The notes: generated by a model from the letters alone, not told the origin. A DNA stretch of 64,000 nucleotides from Microbacterium sp. LWO14-1.2 (GCF_038397715.1 NZ_CP151633.1:2852001-2916000); one strand, 5' to 3'; numbered from the stretch's first letter, positions 44,718 to 55,788 are shown. Numbers and translations are program-made.

Positions 44718-45347
44718 ATGCCTGAGCAGTACTCCCGCCCCGTGCGTCGTCCGAGCAGCGCCTTCGACAACATCGTGGGTCGCCATGACCCGGCCGAGGA
44801 GACGCGCGTCGCGCACGCCACGGCATCCGCTCTCCTCACGAGGGTCCGCGCCGACGAGAGCGGCGTGAGCGCGGAGCGTCTCGTGGCTTTCACCGACGAG
44901 CACGGGATCGACGAGATCGCCGAGCTGTGGTCGAAGGCGCCGTCGCGCACGCTGCCCGGAGCTCTGTGGCGCCTGTACCTGCTGCAGCTCGCGATCCATG
45001 CCGACCCGCAGACCGCCGCGCTCCTCTACGAGCGGGGGCGGGTGGAGCTGCCCTCGGCCGATGCCGTCATCGCCGGTGCGCCGGTCCCGGCCAACCCGGA
45101 TGAGCTCGTCGTGCTGATCGATACGATCCTGCGGGGAGCGTTCCGCGGCGACTTCGCGGTGGCGCTCGACCGCGCCGCCGCCTTCTGCCGCGTGCAGGCG
45201 TCTGGGGCGACGCACACCGCCGACGACTACGAGGTGACCGAACCGGCGAGGGCGAGCGAGCTGACCACGCGGGCGCTCCGCCTCAGCAGCTATGCGCAGG
45301 ATCTGTCCGCGTCCGCCGTGCTGTGGCGCCAGGGCGCGCTGGCCTGA
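44718..45347 (+). CDS. Conserved actinobacterial protein of unknown function
   Basis: A 209-aa helical, soluble protein that I do not recognise by function. It begins MPEQYSRPVRRPSSAFD and has no signal peptide, membrane segment or zinc motif. A single cysteine is at about 159. TACCCT ends 6 nt before ATG 44718, so it should have its own leaderless mRNA although it follows rskA by 26 nt. Similar proteins have sometimes been labelled RNA polymerase-like in databases, for which I see no basis. Confidence 0.8.
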   Translation: MPEQYSRPVRRPSSAFDNIVGRHDPAEETRVAHATASALLTRVRADESGVSAERLVAFTDEHGIDEIAELWSKAPSRTLPGALWRLYLLQLAIHADPQTAALLYERGRVELPSADAVIAGAPVPANPDELVVLIDTILRGAFRGDFAVALDRAAAFCRVQASGATHTADDYEVTEPARASELTTRALRLSSYAQDLSASAVLWRQGALA

Positions 45348-45351
45348 CAGC

Positions 45352-45470
45352 CGGGCTGGCCTGGTCGGCGCGACCGAGCCCGGACATGAGAAGACCGGGC
45401 CGCAAGAACGCCTCTCGGCGGAAGGCCGCTCGCAGCGGCGAAAATTGGAGCCCGGGGTTATGCGGCCCGG
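45352..45470 (+). other. Structured intergenic element before the PabC-like gene
   Basis: Several exact complementary blocks fill the 181-nt gap: CCGGGCT (45352) with AGCCCGG (45377) around a GGTCG/CGACC hairpin; CCGGGCCGCA (45395-45404) with TGCGGCCCGG (45461-45470), ten perfect pairs; and inside that GCCGCT/AGCGGC (45425-45439). GGAGCCCGGGG (45448) could compete for the CCGGGC blocks. No T run follows. It may be a terminator array, a small RNA or a regulatory leader; I cannot assign a known class. Confidence 0.6.
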
Positions 45471-45528
45471 CCTGTACCAGTGTAACGCGATGCGGCGGCT
45501 GGTATTCCCCGCGTCGTAGGCTCTGATC

Positions 45529-46413
45529 ATGGCTCAGCGATTCGCTCTCATGATCGACCCGGCAGAGGTCGATGCCGACCGCACCGACTTCGCAGACACC
45601 TTCACGAAGGTCGACGCCGCCGCCCCCGCGTTGAGCGTGGGGGAGCTCAGCACCCAGCGCGGCGACGGGGTCTTCGAGTCGATCGGGGTCGTCGACCGGC
45701 ACGCGCAGGAGGTGGTGCCGCACCTCGAGCGTCTCGCGCACTCGGCGCGTCTGTGCGACCTGCCGGTGCCCAATCAGGCGCAGTGGCATCAGGCGGTGGA
45801 TGCCGCTGCAGAAGGCTGCGGCGACGGCGAGTACGTCATCAAGCTCATCCTCAGCCGCGGCGTCGAGCACGGGCCGACGCCCACCGCGTGGGTCACGGTC
45901 GCCCCGGCATCCGACTTCTCCGGCGTCCGCGAGAACGGCGTGCGCGTCGTCACCCTGGATCGCGGCTACGACCTCGACATCGCACAGCGCGCACCCTGGC
46001 TGCTGCTCGGCGCCAAGACGCTGTCGTACGCCGTGAACATGGCGGCGCTGCGCGAGGCCCACCGCCGTGGCGCCGACGACGCCGTCTTCCTCTCGCGCGA
46101 CGGCTACGTGCTGGAGGCGCCGACCGCCTCTCTGATCCTCCGCAGCGGCGACCGATTCCTCACCCCGGCGCCGAACGGCGGCATCCTGCACGGCACCACG
46201 CAGCTGAGCGTGTACGAGTTCCTGACGGCACGTGGATTCGCGGCCGACTACGACCGCATCCCGGCATCCGATCTGACGTCCGTCGACGCGGCGTGGCTCG
46301 TGTCGAGCGTGCGTCTGGCCGCTCCCATCACCGCCGTCGACGACGTCGAGATCCCCGTCGATCACGCCTTCACGGCCGAGCTGAACGACTACCTGCTCTC
46401 GCCCCGCGACTGA
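45529..46413 (+). CDS. Aminotransferase class IV, aminodeoxychorismate lyase-like
   Basis: A 294-aa fold-type IV PLP enzyme. Core motifs: RGDGVFESIGV (about 44-54), the PLP lysine in LLGAKTLSYAVNM (about K163), and GYVLEAPTASLIL (about 188-200). This subfamily in actinobacteria is annotated as 4-amino-4-deoxychorismate lyase (PabC), giving 4-aminobenzoate for folate; branched-chain aminotransferase is less likely at this length. TAGGCT ends 6 nt before the ATG, so the mRNA is probably leaderless. Confidence 0.85.
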   Translation: MAQRFALMIDPAEVDADRTDFADTFTKVDAAAPALSVGELSTQRGDGVFESIGVVDRHAQEVVPHLERLAHSARLCDLPVPNQAQWHQAVDAAAEGCGDGEYVIKLILSRGVEHGPTPTAWVTVAPASDFSGVRENGVRVVTLDRGYDLDIAQRAPWLLLGAKTLSYAVNMAALREAHRRGADDAVFLSRDGYVLEAPTASLILRSGDRFLTPAPNGGILHGTTQLSVYEFLTARGFAADYDRIPASDLTSVDAAWLVSSVRLAAPITAVDDVEIPVDHAFTAELNDYLLSPRD

Positions 46414-46426
46414 GGACGAACGCCGC

Positions 46427-46457
46427 GGCCGGTGCGTCCGCGAGGGACACACCGGCC
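46427..46457. terminator. Bidirectional terminator
   Basis: GGCCGGTGCGTCC and GGGACACACCGGCC with a GCGA loop, between the convergent PabC-like and pstB genes. Confidence 0.75.
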
Positions 46458-46485
46458 GGAGGGTGAGGTCTGGGTTCTCCCGGAC

Positions 46486-47265
<780 letters not shown>

Positions 47266-47300
47266 GAGTGATCCTTCTTGTTCAGTCGGGTGGGGGCGGC

Positions 47301-48398
47301 TCAGCGGCCGGCAGTCTTGGGGGCGAACACCTTGGCGATGATCCTCGCCAGCAGGTTCAGCACCATCACGATGAGGATGAGGGTCAGGGCGGACGCCCAG
47401 GCGCGGTCGAGATACGCATCGACGGGGATGCCGGGGTACTTCGCCTGCATGTACGAGAACACCGGGAGGGTGGCCATCTGCCCGCTGAACATGTTCGTGT
47501 TCATGCCCTGCACGATGCCGACCGTGAGCAGCAGCGGGGCGGTCTCGCCGATCACCCGGGAGATCGCGAGCATGATCGACGTCGTGATGCCGGCGATGGC
47601 TGTCGGCAGCACGACCTTGAGGATCGTCAGCCACTTCGGCACGCCGAGCGCGTACGCCGCCTCGCGGAGTTCGTTCGGCACGATGCGCAGCAGCTCCTCC
47701 GAGCCGCGGACCACGACGGGGATCATCAGCACCGACAGGGCGAGCGAGCCCATGATGCCCATCCTCGTTCCCGGCCCGACGATGAGGGCGAAGACCGAGT
47801 AGATGAACAGACCGGCGACGATCGACGGGATGCCGGTCATGACGTCGACGAGGAACGTGATGCCGCGCGCGAGCTTGCGGCCCTCGCCGTACTCCACGAG
47901 GTAGATCGACGTCATGAGACCGATCGGCACCGAGATGATCGTCGCTCCGAGCGTGATGAGCAGGGTTCCCCAGATGGCGTGGACGGCGCCGCCGCCCTCG
48001 CCGACGATGTTGCGCATCGAGAAGCTGAAGAACTCTCCGTCGAAGCGCGCGAGGCCGTTCACGACGACCGTGTAGAGCAGCGAGACGAGGGGGAGCAGGG
48101 CGACCACGAAGGCGCCGGAGACGAGTGCGGTCATGAGACGGTCGACGGCATGACGGCGGCTCTCCACCACGGACGAGACCACGAAGATCAGCACCATGTA
48201 GAGCAGCAGTCCGACGACGAGCGTCAGGGCGATGTTGAAGTCGGCGGGGTCGCCGCCGGCGTTCATGAACGCGAACACCGTCGCGGACACGACGAACGCC
48301 ACGAGCAGCAGGGCCCACGGCATCCACTTCGCCAGGTGGCCGGCCGAGGTCGTGTGCGTGGTCGCCGCGACCGGGGTGGGGGTCATGGTGGCGGTCAT
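47301..48398 (-). CDS. pstA: Phosphate ABC transporter permease PstA
   Basis: A 365-aa inner-membrane permease with six core helices in the second half and two or three extra hydrophobic segments in the first 130 residues. The permease signature is [22 protein letters not shown] (EAA loop) near 255-276. It starts 1 nt after the pstC stop, so translation is tightly coupled. Confidence 0.95.
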   Translation of the reverse strand: MTATMTPTPVAATTHTTSAGHLAKWMPWALLLVAFVVSATVFAFMNAGGDPADFNIALTLVVGLLLYMVLIFVVSSVVESRRHAVDRLMTALVSGAFVVALLPLVSLLYTVVVNGLARFDGEFFSFSMRNIVGEGGGAVHAIWGTLLITLGATIISVPIGLMTSIYLVEYGEGRKLARGITFLVDVMTGIPSIVAGLFIYSVFALIVGPGTRMGIMGSLALSVLMIPVVVRGSEELLRIVPNELREAAYALGVPKWLTILKVVLPTAIAGITTSIMLAISRVIGETAPLLLTVGIVQGMNTNMFSGQMATLPVFSYMQAKYPGIPVDAYLDRAWASALTLILIVMVLNLLARIIAKVFAPKTAGR

Positions 48399-48399
48399 G

Positions 48400-49365
48400 T
48401 CAGTTGGCTCCCGAGAACTCGGCGCGACGCGAGACGATCCAGCGGGCGATGAAGTTGACGACGAAGGTGACGATGAACAGGATCAGACCGGCCGCGATGA
48501 GGGTGTTGACGCCCTCGTCGTGAGCCTCGGGGAAGCGCAGTGCGATGATCGCGGGGATCGTCGTCGGGTTCTCCGGGTTGATCAGGTTGAACGTGATGAT
48601 GCCGAGCGGCGAGAGCACGAGGGTCACGGCCATGGTCTCGCCGAGCGCGCGGCCGAGGCCGAGCATGGCGCCCGAGACCATGCCGCTGCGGGCGAACGGC
48701 AGCACGGCCATGCGGACCATCTCCCAGCGCGTGGCGCCGAGAGCCAGGGCGGCCTCCTCGTGCAGCTTCGGCGTCTGCAGGAACACCTCGCGGCAGATGG
48801 CGGTCATGATCGGGAGGATCATGACCGCGAGCACGAGGGATGCCGTGAGGATGGTCTTGCCGGTGCCGGACGGCGTGCCGCCGAAGAGCGGGATCCAGCC
48901 GAGGTTCTCGTTGAGCCACTTGTAGAAGGGCACGAGCATCGGCGCGAAGGTGAGTGCGCCCCAGAGGCCGAAGACGACCGAGGGCACGGCGGCCAGCAGG
49001 TCGATGATGTAGCCCAGCACTCCCGCGAGGCGGCGAGGGGCGTAGTGCGAGATGAACAGCGCGATGCCGATCGCGATCGGTGCGGCGATGACGAGGGCGA
49101 TGAGGCTCGACCACAGGGTTCCGAACACGAACGGCCACACCCAGGAGAGGAACTGCTGTCCGTCGAGGATGTGGTTGTTCGAGGTGTCGGGCGACAGTGC
49201 GGGGATCGCCTGCACGATGAGGAAGATCGCGACGGCGGCGAGGGTGATGAGGATGACGATGCCGGCCCCGAGTGCGGTGCCGGAGAAGACGAGATCGCCC
49301 CGTCGGCGCAGGGCGGTGCGCGACCCGGGTGAACGGGTTTCTTGGCCCGTTGTGGTGGTGGTCAT
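48400..49365 (-). CDS. pstC: Phosphate ABC transporter permease PstC
   Basis: A 321-aa permease partner of PstA, with about six helices and the EAA loop PKLHEEAALALGATRWE near 200. ATG 49365 is used; upstream residues in the longer frame lie in the intergenic hairpin. The gap to pstS (135 nt) contains a strong stem-loop. Confidence 0.96.
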   Translation of the reverse strand: MTTTTTGQETRSPGSRTALRRRGDLVFSGTALGAGIVILITLAAVAIFLIVQAIPALSPDTSNNHILDGQQFLSWVWPFVFGTLWSSLIALVIAAPIAIGIALFISHYAPRRLAGVLGYIIDLLAAVPSVVFGLWGALTFAPMLVPFYKWLNENLGWIPLFGGTPSGTGKTILTASLVLAVMILPIMTAICREVFLQTPKLHEEAALALGATRWEMVRMAVLPFARSGMVSGAMLGLGRALGETMAVTLVLSPLGIITFNLINPENPTTIPAIIALRFPEAHDEGVNTLIAAGLILFIVTFVVNFIARWIVSRRAEFSGAN

Positions 49366-49418
49366 CTGAGCGGCTCCACGGTGTGCTCTGAGGGGCTTTC
49401 GGGTGTTCTCATGCGGGT

Positions 49419-49463
49419 GCCCCCGGGTGTCGGTCGAGATCCTGTCGACCGACACCCGGGGGC
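49419..49463 (-). other. Intercistronic hairpin between pstS and pstC
   Basis: Two perfectly complementary 19-nt arms (49419-49437 and 49445-49463) around a 7-nt loop, with no T run on either side. Such hairpins stabilise or partly terminate upstream message, letting the binding protein outnumber the permease. Confidence 0.8.
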
Positions 49464-49500
49464 GCCGGGACCGGAGCTCAGCCAGTGGCTGAGCTCGCGA

Positions 49501-50601
49501 TCACTCGGTGACGATCGCGTCGATCGCGGTGTTGATCTGGTCGCGCAGGCTGTCCGAGATCGGCGCGCTGCCTGCGGCCTCGGCAGCAGCGTCCTGACCC
49601 TCGGCCGAGGCGACGTACTGGAAGTACGCCTTCACGAGGCCGGCGGTCTCGGCGTCGTCGTACTCGACGCAGCCGATGAGGTACGACACCAGGGCGATCG
49701 GGTAGGAGCCGGCGGGAGCGGCTGCCGGGTCGACCGCGTAGGCGAGGTCGTGGTCGGAGCGACCCTCCTCGAGCGGCGACGCCTCGACGAGCGCGGCGGC
49801 GGCCTCGGCGGAGTACGCGACGTACTCGCCCTCGACCTCGACGGCGACCTGTCCGAGCTCGGAGGTGCGCGAGGCGTCGGCGAAGCCGATGTAGCCCGAG
49901 CCGTTGGTGATGGCGTCGACGACGCCCGAGGTGCCGTCGCCGGCCTCACCGGTCGACAGCGGCCACTCGTCGCTGGCCTCGTAGGTCCAGACGTCGGGGG
50001 CGACAGCGCTGAGGTACTTGGTGAAGGTCTCCTGCGTGCCGGACGCGTCGGCGCGGTGCACGGGCACGATGGCCTGGTCGGGCAGGTCGACGCCCTCGTT
50101 CTGGTCGGCGATGGCCGGGTCGTTCCACTTCGTGATGGTGCCCGAGAAGATGCCGGCGAGGGTCTTGCCGTCGAGGTTCAGCTCGTCGATGCCCTCGAGG
50201 TTGAACGCGACGGCGACGGGCGAGATGTAGACGGGGATCTCGACGATCTCGTCGGAGGCGCAGGAGCCGAAGCCGCCCTTGGCGAGCTCGTCGGTGTTGA
50301 ACGCGCGGTCAGAGCCGATGAAGTTCGAGGAGCCGGCGATGAAGTTCTCGCGGCCCGTGCCCGAACCGGTCGCGGTGTAGTTGACGGTCACGTCGGGGTT
50401 GGCCGTCTGGAAGGCGGCGACCCAGGACTGCTGCGCCGCCTCCTGCGAGGAGGCGCCGGTCGCGTCGAGGCTGCCGGAGAGGGTGGAGTCGCTGGGGGCG
50501 TCGGACGATCCGCCGCTGGGCTCGTTCGCGGCACAGCCGGCGAGCGCGAGAGCGGCGACGGCGCCGATGGCGCCGATACGTGCGATTCGGGAGATCTTCA
50601 C
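49501..50601 (-). CDS. pstS: Phosphate-binding lipoprotein PstS
   Basis: A 366-aa periplasmic-type binding protein anchored by a lipobox (ALAGC, Cys about 22). Phosphate-site motifs typical of PstS are visible: TGSGTGRENFIAG, GSDRAF, and HRADASGTQETFTKYL near 190. GTG 50601 is chosen for its AAGGAT site at 7 nt. First gene of the pst operon, below a PHO box. Confidence 0.96.
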   Translation of the reverse strand: MKISRIARIGAIGAVAALALAGCAANEPSGGSSDAPSDSTLSGSLDATGASSQEAAQQSWVAAFQTANPDVTVNYTATGSGTGRENFIAGSSNFIGSDRAFNTDELAKGGFGSCASDEIVEIPVYISPVAVAFNLEGIDELNLDGKTLAGIFSGTITKWNDPAIADQNEGVDLPDQAIVPVHRADASGTQETFTKYLSAVAPDVWTYEASDEWPLSTGEAGDGTSGVVDAITNGSGYIGFADASRTSELGQVAVEVEGEYVAYSAEAAAALVEASPLEEGRSDHDLAYAVDPAAAPAGSYPIALVSYLIGCVEYDDAETAGLVKAYFQYVASAEGQDAAAEAAGSAPISDSLRDQINTAIDAIVTE

Positions 50602-50689
50602 TGTGGATCCTTCGATCATGGATGGGTGGGGCCCGGTGCAGGGCACACAGTGACGCTAGGTGCGGCGGTTAACGAGACTCGACCGCGCA

Positions 50690-50707
50690 GGTGAACGGAA
50701 GGTGAAC
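50690..50707 (-). promoter_or_regulatory. PHO box upstream of pstS
   Basis: On the reverse strand two GTTCACC heptamers sit 11 bp apart (50707-50701 and 50696-50690), an exact match to the direct-repeat units bound by PhoP/RegX3 regulators in actinobacteria. Confidence 0.85.
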
Positions 50708-50789
50708 GACGGGCGACTCTCTGGAGACGATCCCCGTGATCATGCGGAGAATCCGGGCACCGCTTCCGCCGACGGGCGCCCGACCGCGG

Positions 50790-51767
50790 TCAGACCTTCG
50801 GGCTGTGCGTCTCGATCGCGATGATCCCGGAGCCGGGGTTCGACGACGACAGGTGCACGACCGAGAACGCTCCCGGCTCGAGGTCGGCGGCGCTGCTGAC
50901 GTACGAGCCCTGGATCGTGCCGGTCGCCAGGGCGATCTCGGAGAGGATGCCGGGCAGCACGGGCCCGTGGCTGCAGACCACCGACGGCTTGCCGGAGCGG
51001 ACCCGGCGGCCGATGATCGACCTCAGGTCGTCGGTGCCGTCCTCCCAGGCGTCCTGGCTGATCTTCGCGGTCTTCACGGGCTTGCGATCGAGGGACTTCG
51101 CGAGGGGCTTGACGGTCTGCACGCAGCGCACGGCGTCGCTCGTCACGATGCGCCGCACCCCGAACGCCCGCAGCGGGCCGACGATGGAGTCCGCCTGGCG
51201 GCGTCCGCGATCGGTCAGCGGGCGCGCGGCATCCGCTCCGTCCCACTCGGATCGGGGGAGCGCCTTCGCGTGCCGGAGAGCGATCACGGGGAACGTGCGC
51301 AGTGCGCCGTCGTCCACGAGCTTCGCGAAGAAATCGAGGATCTCCAGGTCGACCGGATAGCTCAGCCGCGAGCGCGCCTTCTTCAGCGGCACCCACTCGA
51401 GGGCGGCGATCTCCCGGTTGGGGACGAACGTCGATTCGCGGATCGCATCGGGCGTGGCCTCCGCGGCCCAGTAGTGCACCACCTTCTGCTTGGTCGACGG
51501 CAGGTGGTAGCGGCTCACGCCGACGGGGACCCCTAGGGAGACGCGGATGCCGGTCTCCTCGTGCACCTCCCGCACGGCGGTCTCGGCGAGCATCTCCCCG
51601 GGGTCCACCTTGCCCTTGGGGAGCGTCACGTCGCGGTACTTCGTGCGGTGGATCAGCAGGATGTGCAGCTTGTCGTCGACGAGGCGCCACACGACGGCGC
51701 CTGCCGCGTACACGGCCTTGTCGGTCCACTTCGAGCGGGTCGCCCGAGCCGTGGCCTGCGGGGTCAT
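50790..51767 (-). CDS. NUDIX hydrolase fused to histidine phosphatase (MutT1-like)
   Basis: A 325-aa two-domain protein. Residues about 18-150 are NUDIX with the box [22 protein letters not shown]; residues about 165-320 are a histidine-phosphatase domain (ALRHAKA with the nucleophile His, and SHGPVLP). This is the architecture of mycobacterial MutT1, which hydrolyses 8-oxo-dGTP and dinucleoside polyphosphates. The ATG overlaps the ppk1 stop by 4 nt. Confidence 0.92.
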   Translation of the reverse strand: MTPQATARATRSKWTDKAVYAAGAVVWRLVDDKLHILLIHRTKYRDVTLPKGKVDPGEMLAETAVREVHEETGIRVSLGVPVGVSRYHLPSTKQKVVHYWAAEATPDAIRESTFVPNREIAALEWVPLKKARSRLSYPVDLEILDFFAKLVDDGALRTFPVIALRHAKALPRSEWDGADAARPLTDRGRRQADSIVGPLRAFGVRRIVTSDAVRCVQTVKPLAKSLDRKPVKTAKISQDAWEDGTDDLRSIIGRRVRSGKPSVVCSHGPVLPGILSEIALATGTIQGSYVSSAADLEPGAFSVVHLSSSNPGSGIIAIETHSPKV

Positions 51768-53938
51768 CGAACCGCCCGCGCCCGACGACGTCGCTGGATG
51801 AGTCCCATGGTCTTATCCTGCAGGTCGGTGAGCGGGTTGCCGTCGGCATCCTCGGCGTGGCGGGTCCACACGCCGTCCTCGCCGAGGTGCCACGACGAGG
51901 TGCCCGGGGCCATGGCGAGGTCGAAGAAGGCCAGCAGATCCTGCATGTGCGCGGGGTCGGTGACCCGCACCAGCGCCTCGACGCGGCGATCGAGGTTGCG
52001 GTGCATCATGTCGGCGCTGCCGATGTACACCTGCGGGTCGCCGTCGTTCTCGAACGCGAAGATCCGGGAGTGCTCGAGATAGCGGCCGAGGATGCTGCGC
52101 ACGGTGATGTTGTCGCTGATGCCCTCGAGGTCGGTGCGGAGGCTGCAGATGCCGCGCACCCACACGTCGACCTTCACCCCGGCCGCGCTCGCACGGTACA
52201 GCGCGTCGATGATCTCCTCGTCGACCATCGAGTTCACCTTGATGCGGATGTGCGCGGGCTTCCCGGACTCGGCGTGCTTGCGCTCGGCATCGATGAGACG
52301 GACGAGTCCCTTGCGCAGGTGCAGCGGCGCGACGAGCAGACGCTTGAACTTCTTCTCGATCGCGTAGCCGCTCAGCTCGTTGAAGAGACGCGTCAGGTCC
52401 TTGCCGACCTGCGGGTCGGTGGTGAACAGGCCGAAGTCCTCGTAGATGCGGCTGGTCTTCGGGTTGTAGTTGCCCGTGCCGATGTGCGAGTAGTGGCGCA
52501 GCACGCCCTCCTCCTCGCGGATCACGAGGGCGAGCTTGCAGTGGGTCTTCAGCCCGACGAGGCCGTACACGACGTGCACGCCCGCCTTCTCCAGCTTGCG
52601 GGCCCAGACGATGTTGTTCGCCTCGTCGAAGCGCGCCTTGACCTCGACGAGCGCGAGCACCTGCTTGCCGGCCTCGGCGGCGTCGATCAGCGCCTCCACG
52701 ATGGGGCTGTCGCCCGACGTGCGGTACAGCGTCTGCTTGATGGCCAGCACGTGCGGGTCTCGCGCGGCCTGCTCGAGGAACGCGACGACGCTCGTCGTGA
52801 ACGACTCGTACGGGTGGTGCACGAGCACGTCGGACTTGCGGATCGCCTTGAAGATGTCGGCGCGGGTGTTGCTGCCGGTGGGCTGGAAGGCGACGGCCGT
52901 GGTGGGCAGGTGCGGCGGGTACCGGAGGTCCGGGCGGTCGATGCGCGACAGGTCGAAGAGTCCGCGCAGGTCGAGCGGTCCGGGCAGGCGGTAGACCTCC
53001 TGGTCGGTGATGTCGAGCTCGCGGGCGAGCAGGTCCATCGTGACCTCGTCCATGTCGTCGGTGATCTCGAGGCGGATGGGCGGGCCGAAGCGGCGCCGCA
53101 GCAGCTCGGCCTCGAGCGCCTGGATGAGGTTCTCGCTCTCGTCCTCTTCGATCTCGACGTCTTCGTTGCGCGTCAGTCGGAACGCGTGGTGGTCGAGCAC
53201 CTCCATGCCGGGGAAGAGGTCGCCGAGATGGTTGGCGATGAGCTCCTCGAGACGCAGGAACCTCTTGATCTCACCCGTTCCCGGCACCTCGACGAAGCGC
53301 GGCAGCATCGGCGGCACCTTCAGTCGCGCGAACTCCTGACGACCGGTGCGGGCGTTGCGGATCCGGATGGCGAGGTTGAGCGACAGGCCGGAGATGTACG
53401 GGAACGGATGCGCGGGGTCGACCGCCAGCGGCATCAGCACGGGGAAGACCTGCGCGCCGAAGTACTCGGAGAGGGCCTCGCGCTCGGTGTCGGTCAGGTC
53501 GGACCACTCGGTGATCTCGATGCCGGCGTCGGCCAGGGCGGGCCGGACCAGCGAGGTCCAGGCGGCGGCGTGGCGCAGCTGCAGGGCGTGGGCCTCGCGG
53601 GAGATGTCGGCGAGGGCGTCGACGGGGGAACGGCCGATGTTCGTCGGCACGGCGAGACCCGTCACGATGCGTCGCTTGAGGCCGGCGACGCGCACCATGA
53701 AGAACTCGTCGAGGTTGCTGGCGAAGATGGCGAGGAAGTTCGCACGCTCGAGCTCGGGCAGGCTCGGATCCTCCGCCAGCTCCAGCACCCGCTGGTTGAA
53801 TGCGAGCCAGCTCAGCTCGCGGTCGAGGTACCGGTGGTCCGGCAGCTGGGAGTCGGGCGCCTCGATGGCATCGAAGTCGTCGTCTTCGGCATCACCGAGA
53901 CCGGCGTCGGCGAGAGCGGGATCGATCATGGGGTACAT
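51764..53938 (-). CDS. ppk: Polyphosphate kinase 1
   Basis: Reversibly polymerises ATP gamma-phosphate into polyphosphate. The 724-aa protein has the N domain ([16 protein letters not shown], about 37-52), the autophosphorylated histidine in [14 protein letters not shown] (about 470-483) and PLD-like C domains. ATG 53938 is used; ATG 53929 is possible and no clear ribosome site is seen. It lies between the GlnR-like regulator and the MutT1-like gene, upstream of pst on the same strand, fitting phosphate storage. Confidence 0.96.
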   Translation of the reverse strand: MYPMIDPALADAGLGDAEDDDFDAIEAPDSQLPDHRYLDRELSWLAFNQRVLELAEDPSLPELERANFLAIFASNLDEFFMVRVAGLKRRIVTGLAVPTNIGRSPVDALADISREAHALQLRHAAAWTSLVRPALADAGIEITEWSDLTDTEREALSEYFGAQVFPVLMPLAVDPAHPFPYISGLSLNLAIRIRNARTGRQEFARLKVPPMLPRFVEVPGTGEIKRFLRLEELIANHLGDLFPGMEVLDHHAFRLTRNEDVEIEEDESENLIQALEAELLRRRFGPPIRLEITDDMDEVTMDLLARELDITDQEVYRLPGPLDLRGLFDLSRIDRPDLRYPPHLPTTAVAFQPTGSNTRADIFKAIRKSDVLVHHPYESFTTSVVAFLEQAARDPHVLAIKQTLYRTSGDSPIVEALIDAAEAGKQVLALVEVKARFDEANNIVWARKLEKAGVHVVYGLVGLKTHCKLALVIREEEGVLRHYSHIGTGNYNPKTSRIYEDFGLFTTDPQVGKDLTRLFNELSGYAIEKKFKRLLVAPLHLRKGLVRLIDAERKHAESGKPAHIRIKVNSMVDEEIIDALYRASAAGVKVDVWVRGICSLRTDLEGISDNITVRSILGRYLEHSRIFAFENDGDPQVYIGSADMMHRNLDRRVEALVRVTDPAHMQDLLAFFDLAMAPGTSSWHLGEDGVWTRHAEDADGNPLTDLQDKTMGLIQRRRRARAVR

Positions 53939-53981
53939 CTAAGCACCGCGAGGTGTCGCGTGTGTGAACGCGCGTGTCGGC

Positions 53982-54665
53982 TCAGCGGGTCGCGGGGACG
54001 GTCTCGTCGTCGTACACGTTGAAGCGGTAGCCCACGTTGCGCACGGTGCCGATGATCTGCTCCTGATCGCCGAGCTTGGCGCGGAGGCGCCGCACATGCA
54101 CGTCGACCGTGCGCGTGCCGCCGAAGTAGTCGTAGCCCCACACCTCGCTGAGCAGCTGCTCGCGGGTGAACACCCGCGAGGGGTGCGTGGCGAGGAAGTG
54201 CAGGAGCTGGAACTCCTTGTACGTGAGGTCGAGAGGACGGCCGTGCAGCTTCGCCGAGTACGACTGCTCGTCGATCGAGACGCCGGACGCCTGCACGCGG
54301 CTGGGCTCCGCGACCTCGTCGCGCCGAGCGAGCGCGAGCCGCACGCGGGCGTCGGTCTCGGCCGGGCCGGCGGTGGCGAGCAGCACGTCGTCGATGCCCC
54401 AGTCGCCGGAGAGAGCGCTCATGCCGCCCTCCGTGACGACGAGCAGCAGCGGGGCGTCCTGCCCGGCGGCGCGGAGCAGGCGGCACAGCGACTTCGCGCC
54501 GACGAGGTCCTGACGGCCGTCGACGATCACGACGTCGTAGTCGGGAGCGCTCACGAGCTGCGCCGGCTCGGCTGCGATCTGCCGCACGCGGTGGCTCAGC
54601 AGTTCCAGGGCGGGAAGCACCTGCTCCGGAGTCGGAGCATTGGTCAACACCAGCACCTGGGCCAC
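53982..54665 (-). CDS. GlnR-like orphan response regulator
   Basis: A 227-aa OmpR-family regulator. The receiver-like domain (residues 1-120) begins [22 protein letters not shown] and contains [11 protein letters not shown] and SLCRLLR, which match GlnR, an orphan nitrogen regulator that works without phosphorylation. The winged helix (about 130-222) has [29 protein letters not shown] 54665 has AAGGAG at 5 nt. No kinase gene adjoins it. It precedes ppk1, which may link nitrogen or phosphate state to polyphosphate. Confidence 0.87.
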   Translation of the reverse strand: MAQVLVLTNAPTPEQVLPALELLSHRVRQIAAEPAQLVSAPDYDVVIVDGRQDLVGAKSLCRLLRAAGQDAPLLLVVTEGGMSALSGDWGIDDVLLATAGPAETDARVRLALARRDEVAEPSRVQASGVSIDEQSYSAKLHGRPLDLTYKEFQLLHFLATHPSRVFTREQLLSEVWGYDYFGGTRTVDVHVRRLRAKLGDQEQIIGTVRNVGYRFNVYDDETVPATR

Positions 54666-54737
54666 ACGCACTCCTTCCGGACGGCGGGGTACGCCGTGGG
54701 GCCATGATACCGGGCCGGGATGGGTGAGAATGGAGTC

Positions 54738-55025
54738 ATGACGGAACCTGCGCTCGCACCGAGGAACGCGTTCGTCGGCGTGCTCGTCGTCTGGGCGGTC
54801 GCCTTCGCAGCCTCGATCGCCATCGGCATCCTGGTCCCGGAGGAGTGGCGGGTGCCGTGGCTCCTCGTCGCCTTCGGCGGCGTCGTGCTCCTGTCCTTCG
54901 CCGTGCAGCTCGGGTACGGACGCACGCAGGGGTACATCCTGCGGGTCGCCGGAGGGGCCCTCGGCGCGCTCCTCGTGATGGGCGTGATCTCGGTCGGGTT
55001 CGGCCTCGCCGCCCTCGTCGCCTGA
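54738..55025 (+). CDS. Small membrane protein
   Basis: A 95-aa protein with three hydrophobic helices (about 12-32, 40-58 and 68-92). Not recognised. TGAGAAT ends 6 nt before the ATG and TGGAG lies close, so either leaderless or leadered translation is possible. It is divergent from the GlnR-like regulator across 72 nt. Confidence 0.8.
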   Translation: MTEPALAPRNAFVGVLVVWAVAFAASIAIGILVPEEWRVPWLLVAFGGVVLLSFAVQLGYGRTQGYILRVAGGALGALLVMGVISVGFGLAALVA

Positions 55026-55065
55026 TCGCGCGACAGCAGCCCGCACGGAGGGTAGTGTGGAGGTC

Positions 55066-55179
55066 ATGGACCTCATGGCTCTCGAACTCTTCTACATCGG
55101 CCTGCTGGGCCTTGCGAGCCTCGCGATCGTCTTCGTCTCGGTCGTCGTGCTGCGCAACCTCTTCCGCGGCCAGCGCTGA
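55066..55179 (+). CDS. 37-residue single-span membrane protein
   Basis: A small gene too short for ordinary ORF calling. GGAGG lies 2-3 nt before ATG 55066, and the product is [15 protein letters not shown] followed by a hydrophobic run and a basic end (LRNLFRGQR), so one helix with a cytoplasmic positive tail. Its stop is 5 nt before the next gene. Function unknown; tight packing suggests it is real. Confidence 0.65.
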   Translation: MDLMALELFYIGLLGLASLAIVFVSVVVLRNLFRGQR

Positions 55180-55184
55180 GCGCG

Positions 55185-55787
55185 ATGCTCGAGCTGCCCA
55201 CCGACCTCCCCGCAGATCTCGCGCCGCTCGCCTGGCTGATCGGCGTCTGGGAGGGCACCGGCGTCATCGACTATCCCGTCGGTGACGAGCGGCTGCAGGG
55301 CGAGTTCACGCATCGTGTGAGCTTCAGCCACGACGGCGGCCCCTTCCTCAACTACGCCGCGACCGCCACGTTCACCGGCGACGACCACGCGGTGTCCGTA
55401 CCCCTCGTCGCGGAGTCAGGGTTCTGGCGCCTCAGCCGTCCGGCCACCGACGCGGATGCCGGCCCCGGTCTGCTTCCGCCGCTCGGCGACGCCGCAGCGC
55501 GCGACGTCGACGACGTGGAGGCGCTGCGCGCGGCATCCGGCGGCTTCCCGCTCGAGGTCTCGATCGCGCACGCCGACGGGATGCTGGAGCTGTACCTGGG
55601 CGAGATCAACGGACCGCGCATCGACATCGGCACGGATGCCGTGGTCCGCGCGGCGGGAGCCAAGGACTACGCCGGCGCCTCGCGCATGTACGGCCTGGTC
55701 GACGGACACCTGCTCTGGGCCTGGGACATCGCGGCACTCGGCACGCCGCTGCGTTCGCACGCCTCCGCGCGACTGGCGAGGGTCTGA
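55185..55787 (+). CDS. Nitrobindin-like heme protein (FABP/THAP4 family)
   Basis: A 200-aa beta-barrel protein. GVWEGTGVIDYP (about 21-32) is the GxWxGxG hallmark of nitrobindins, and the C-terminal part holds the heme-ligand region. Known members bind ferric heme and isomerise peroxynitrite to nitrate. The nearly adjacent YgfZ gene starts 1 nt after its stop, so they are co-translated. Confidence 0.87.
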   Translation: MLELPTDLPADLAPLAWLIGVWEGTGVIDYPVGDERLQGEFTHRVSFSHDGGPFLNYAATATFTGDDHAVSVPLVAESGFWRLSRPATDADAGPGLLPPLGDAAARDVDDVEALRAASGGFPLEVSIAHADGMLELYLGEINGPRIDIGTDAVVRAAGAKDYAGASRMYGLVDGHLLWAWDIAALGTPLRSHASARLARV

Positions 55788-55788
55788 C

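Noticed and set aside
45352..45470. Tetrahydrofolate or SAM riboswitch before the PabC-like gene
   Set aside because: None of the conserved bases I know for these classes are present; left as an unassigned structure.
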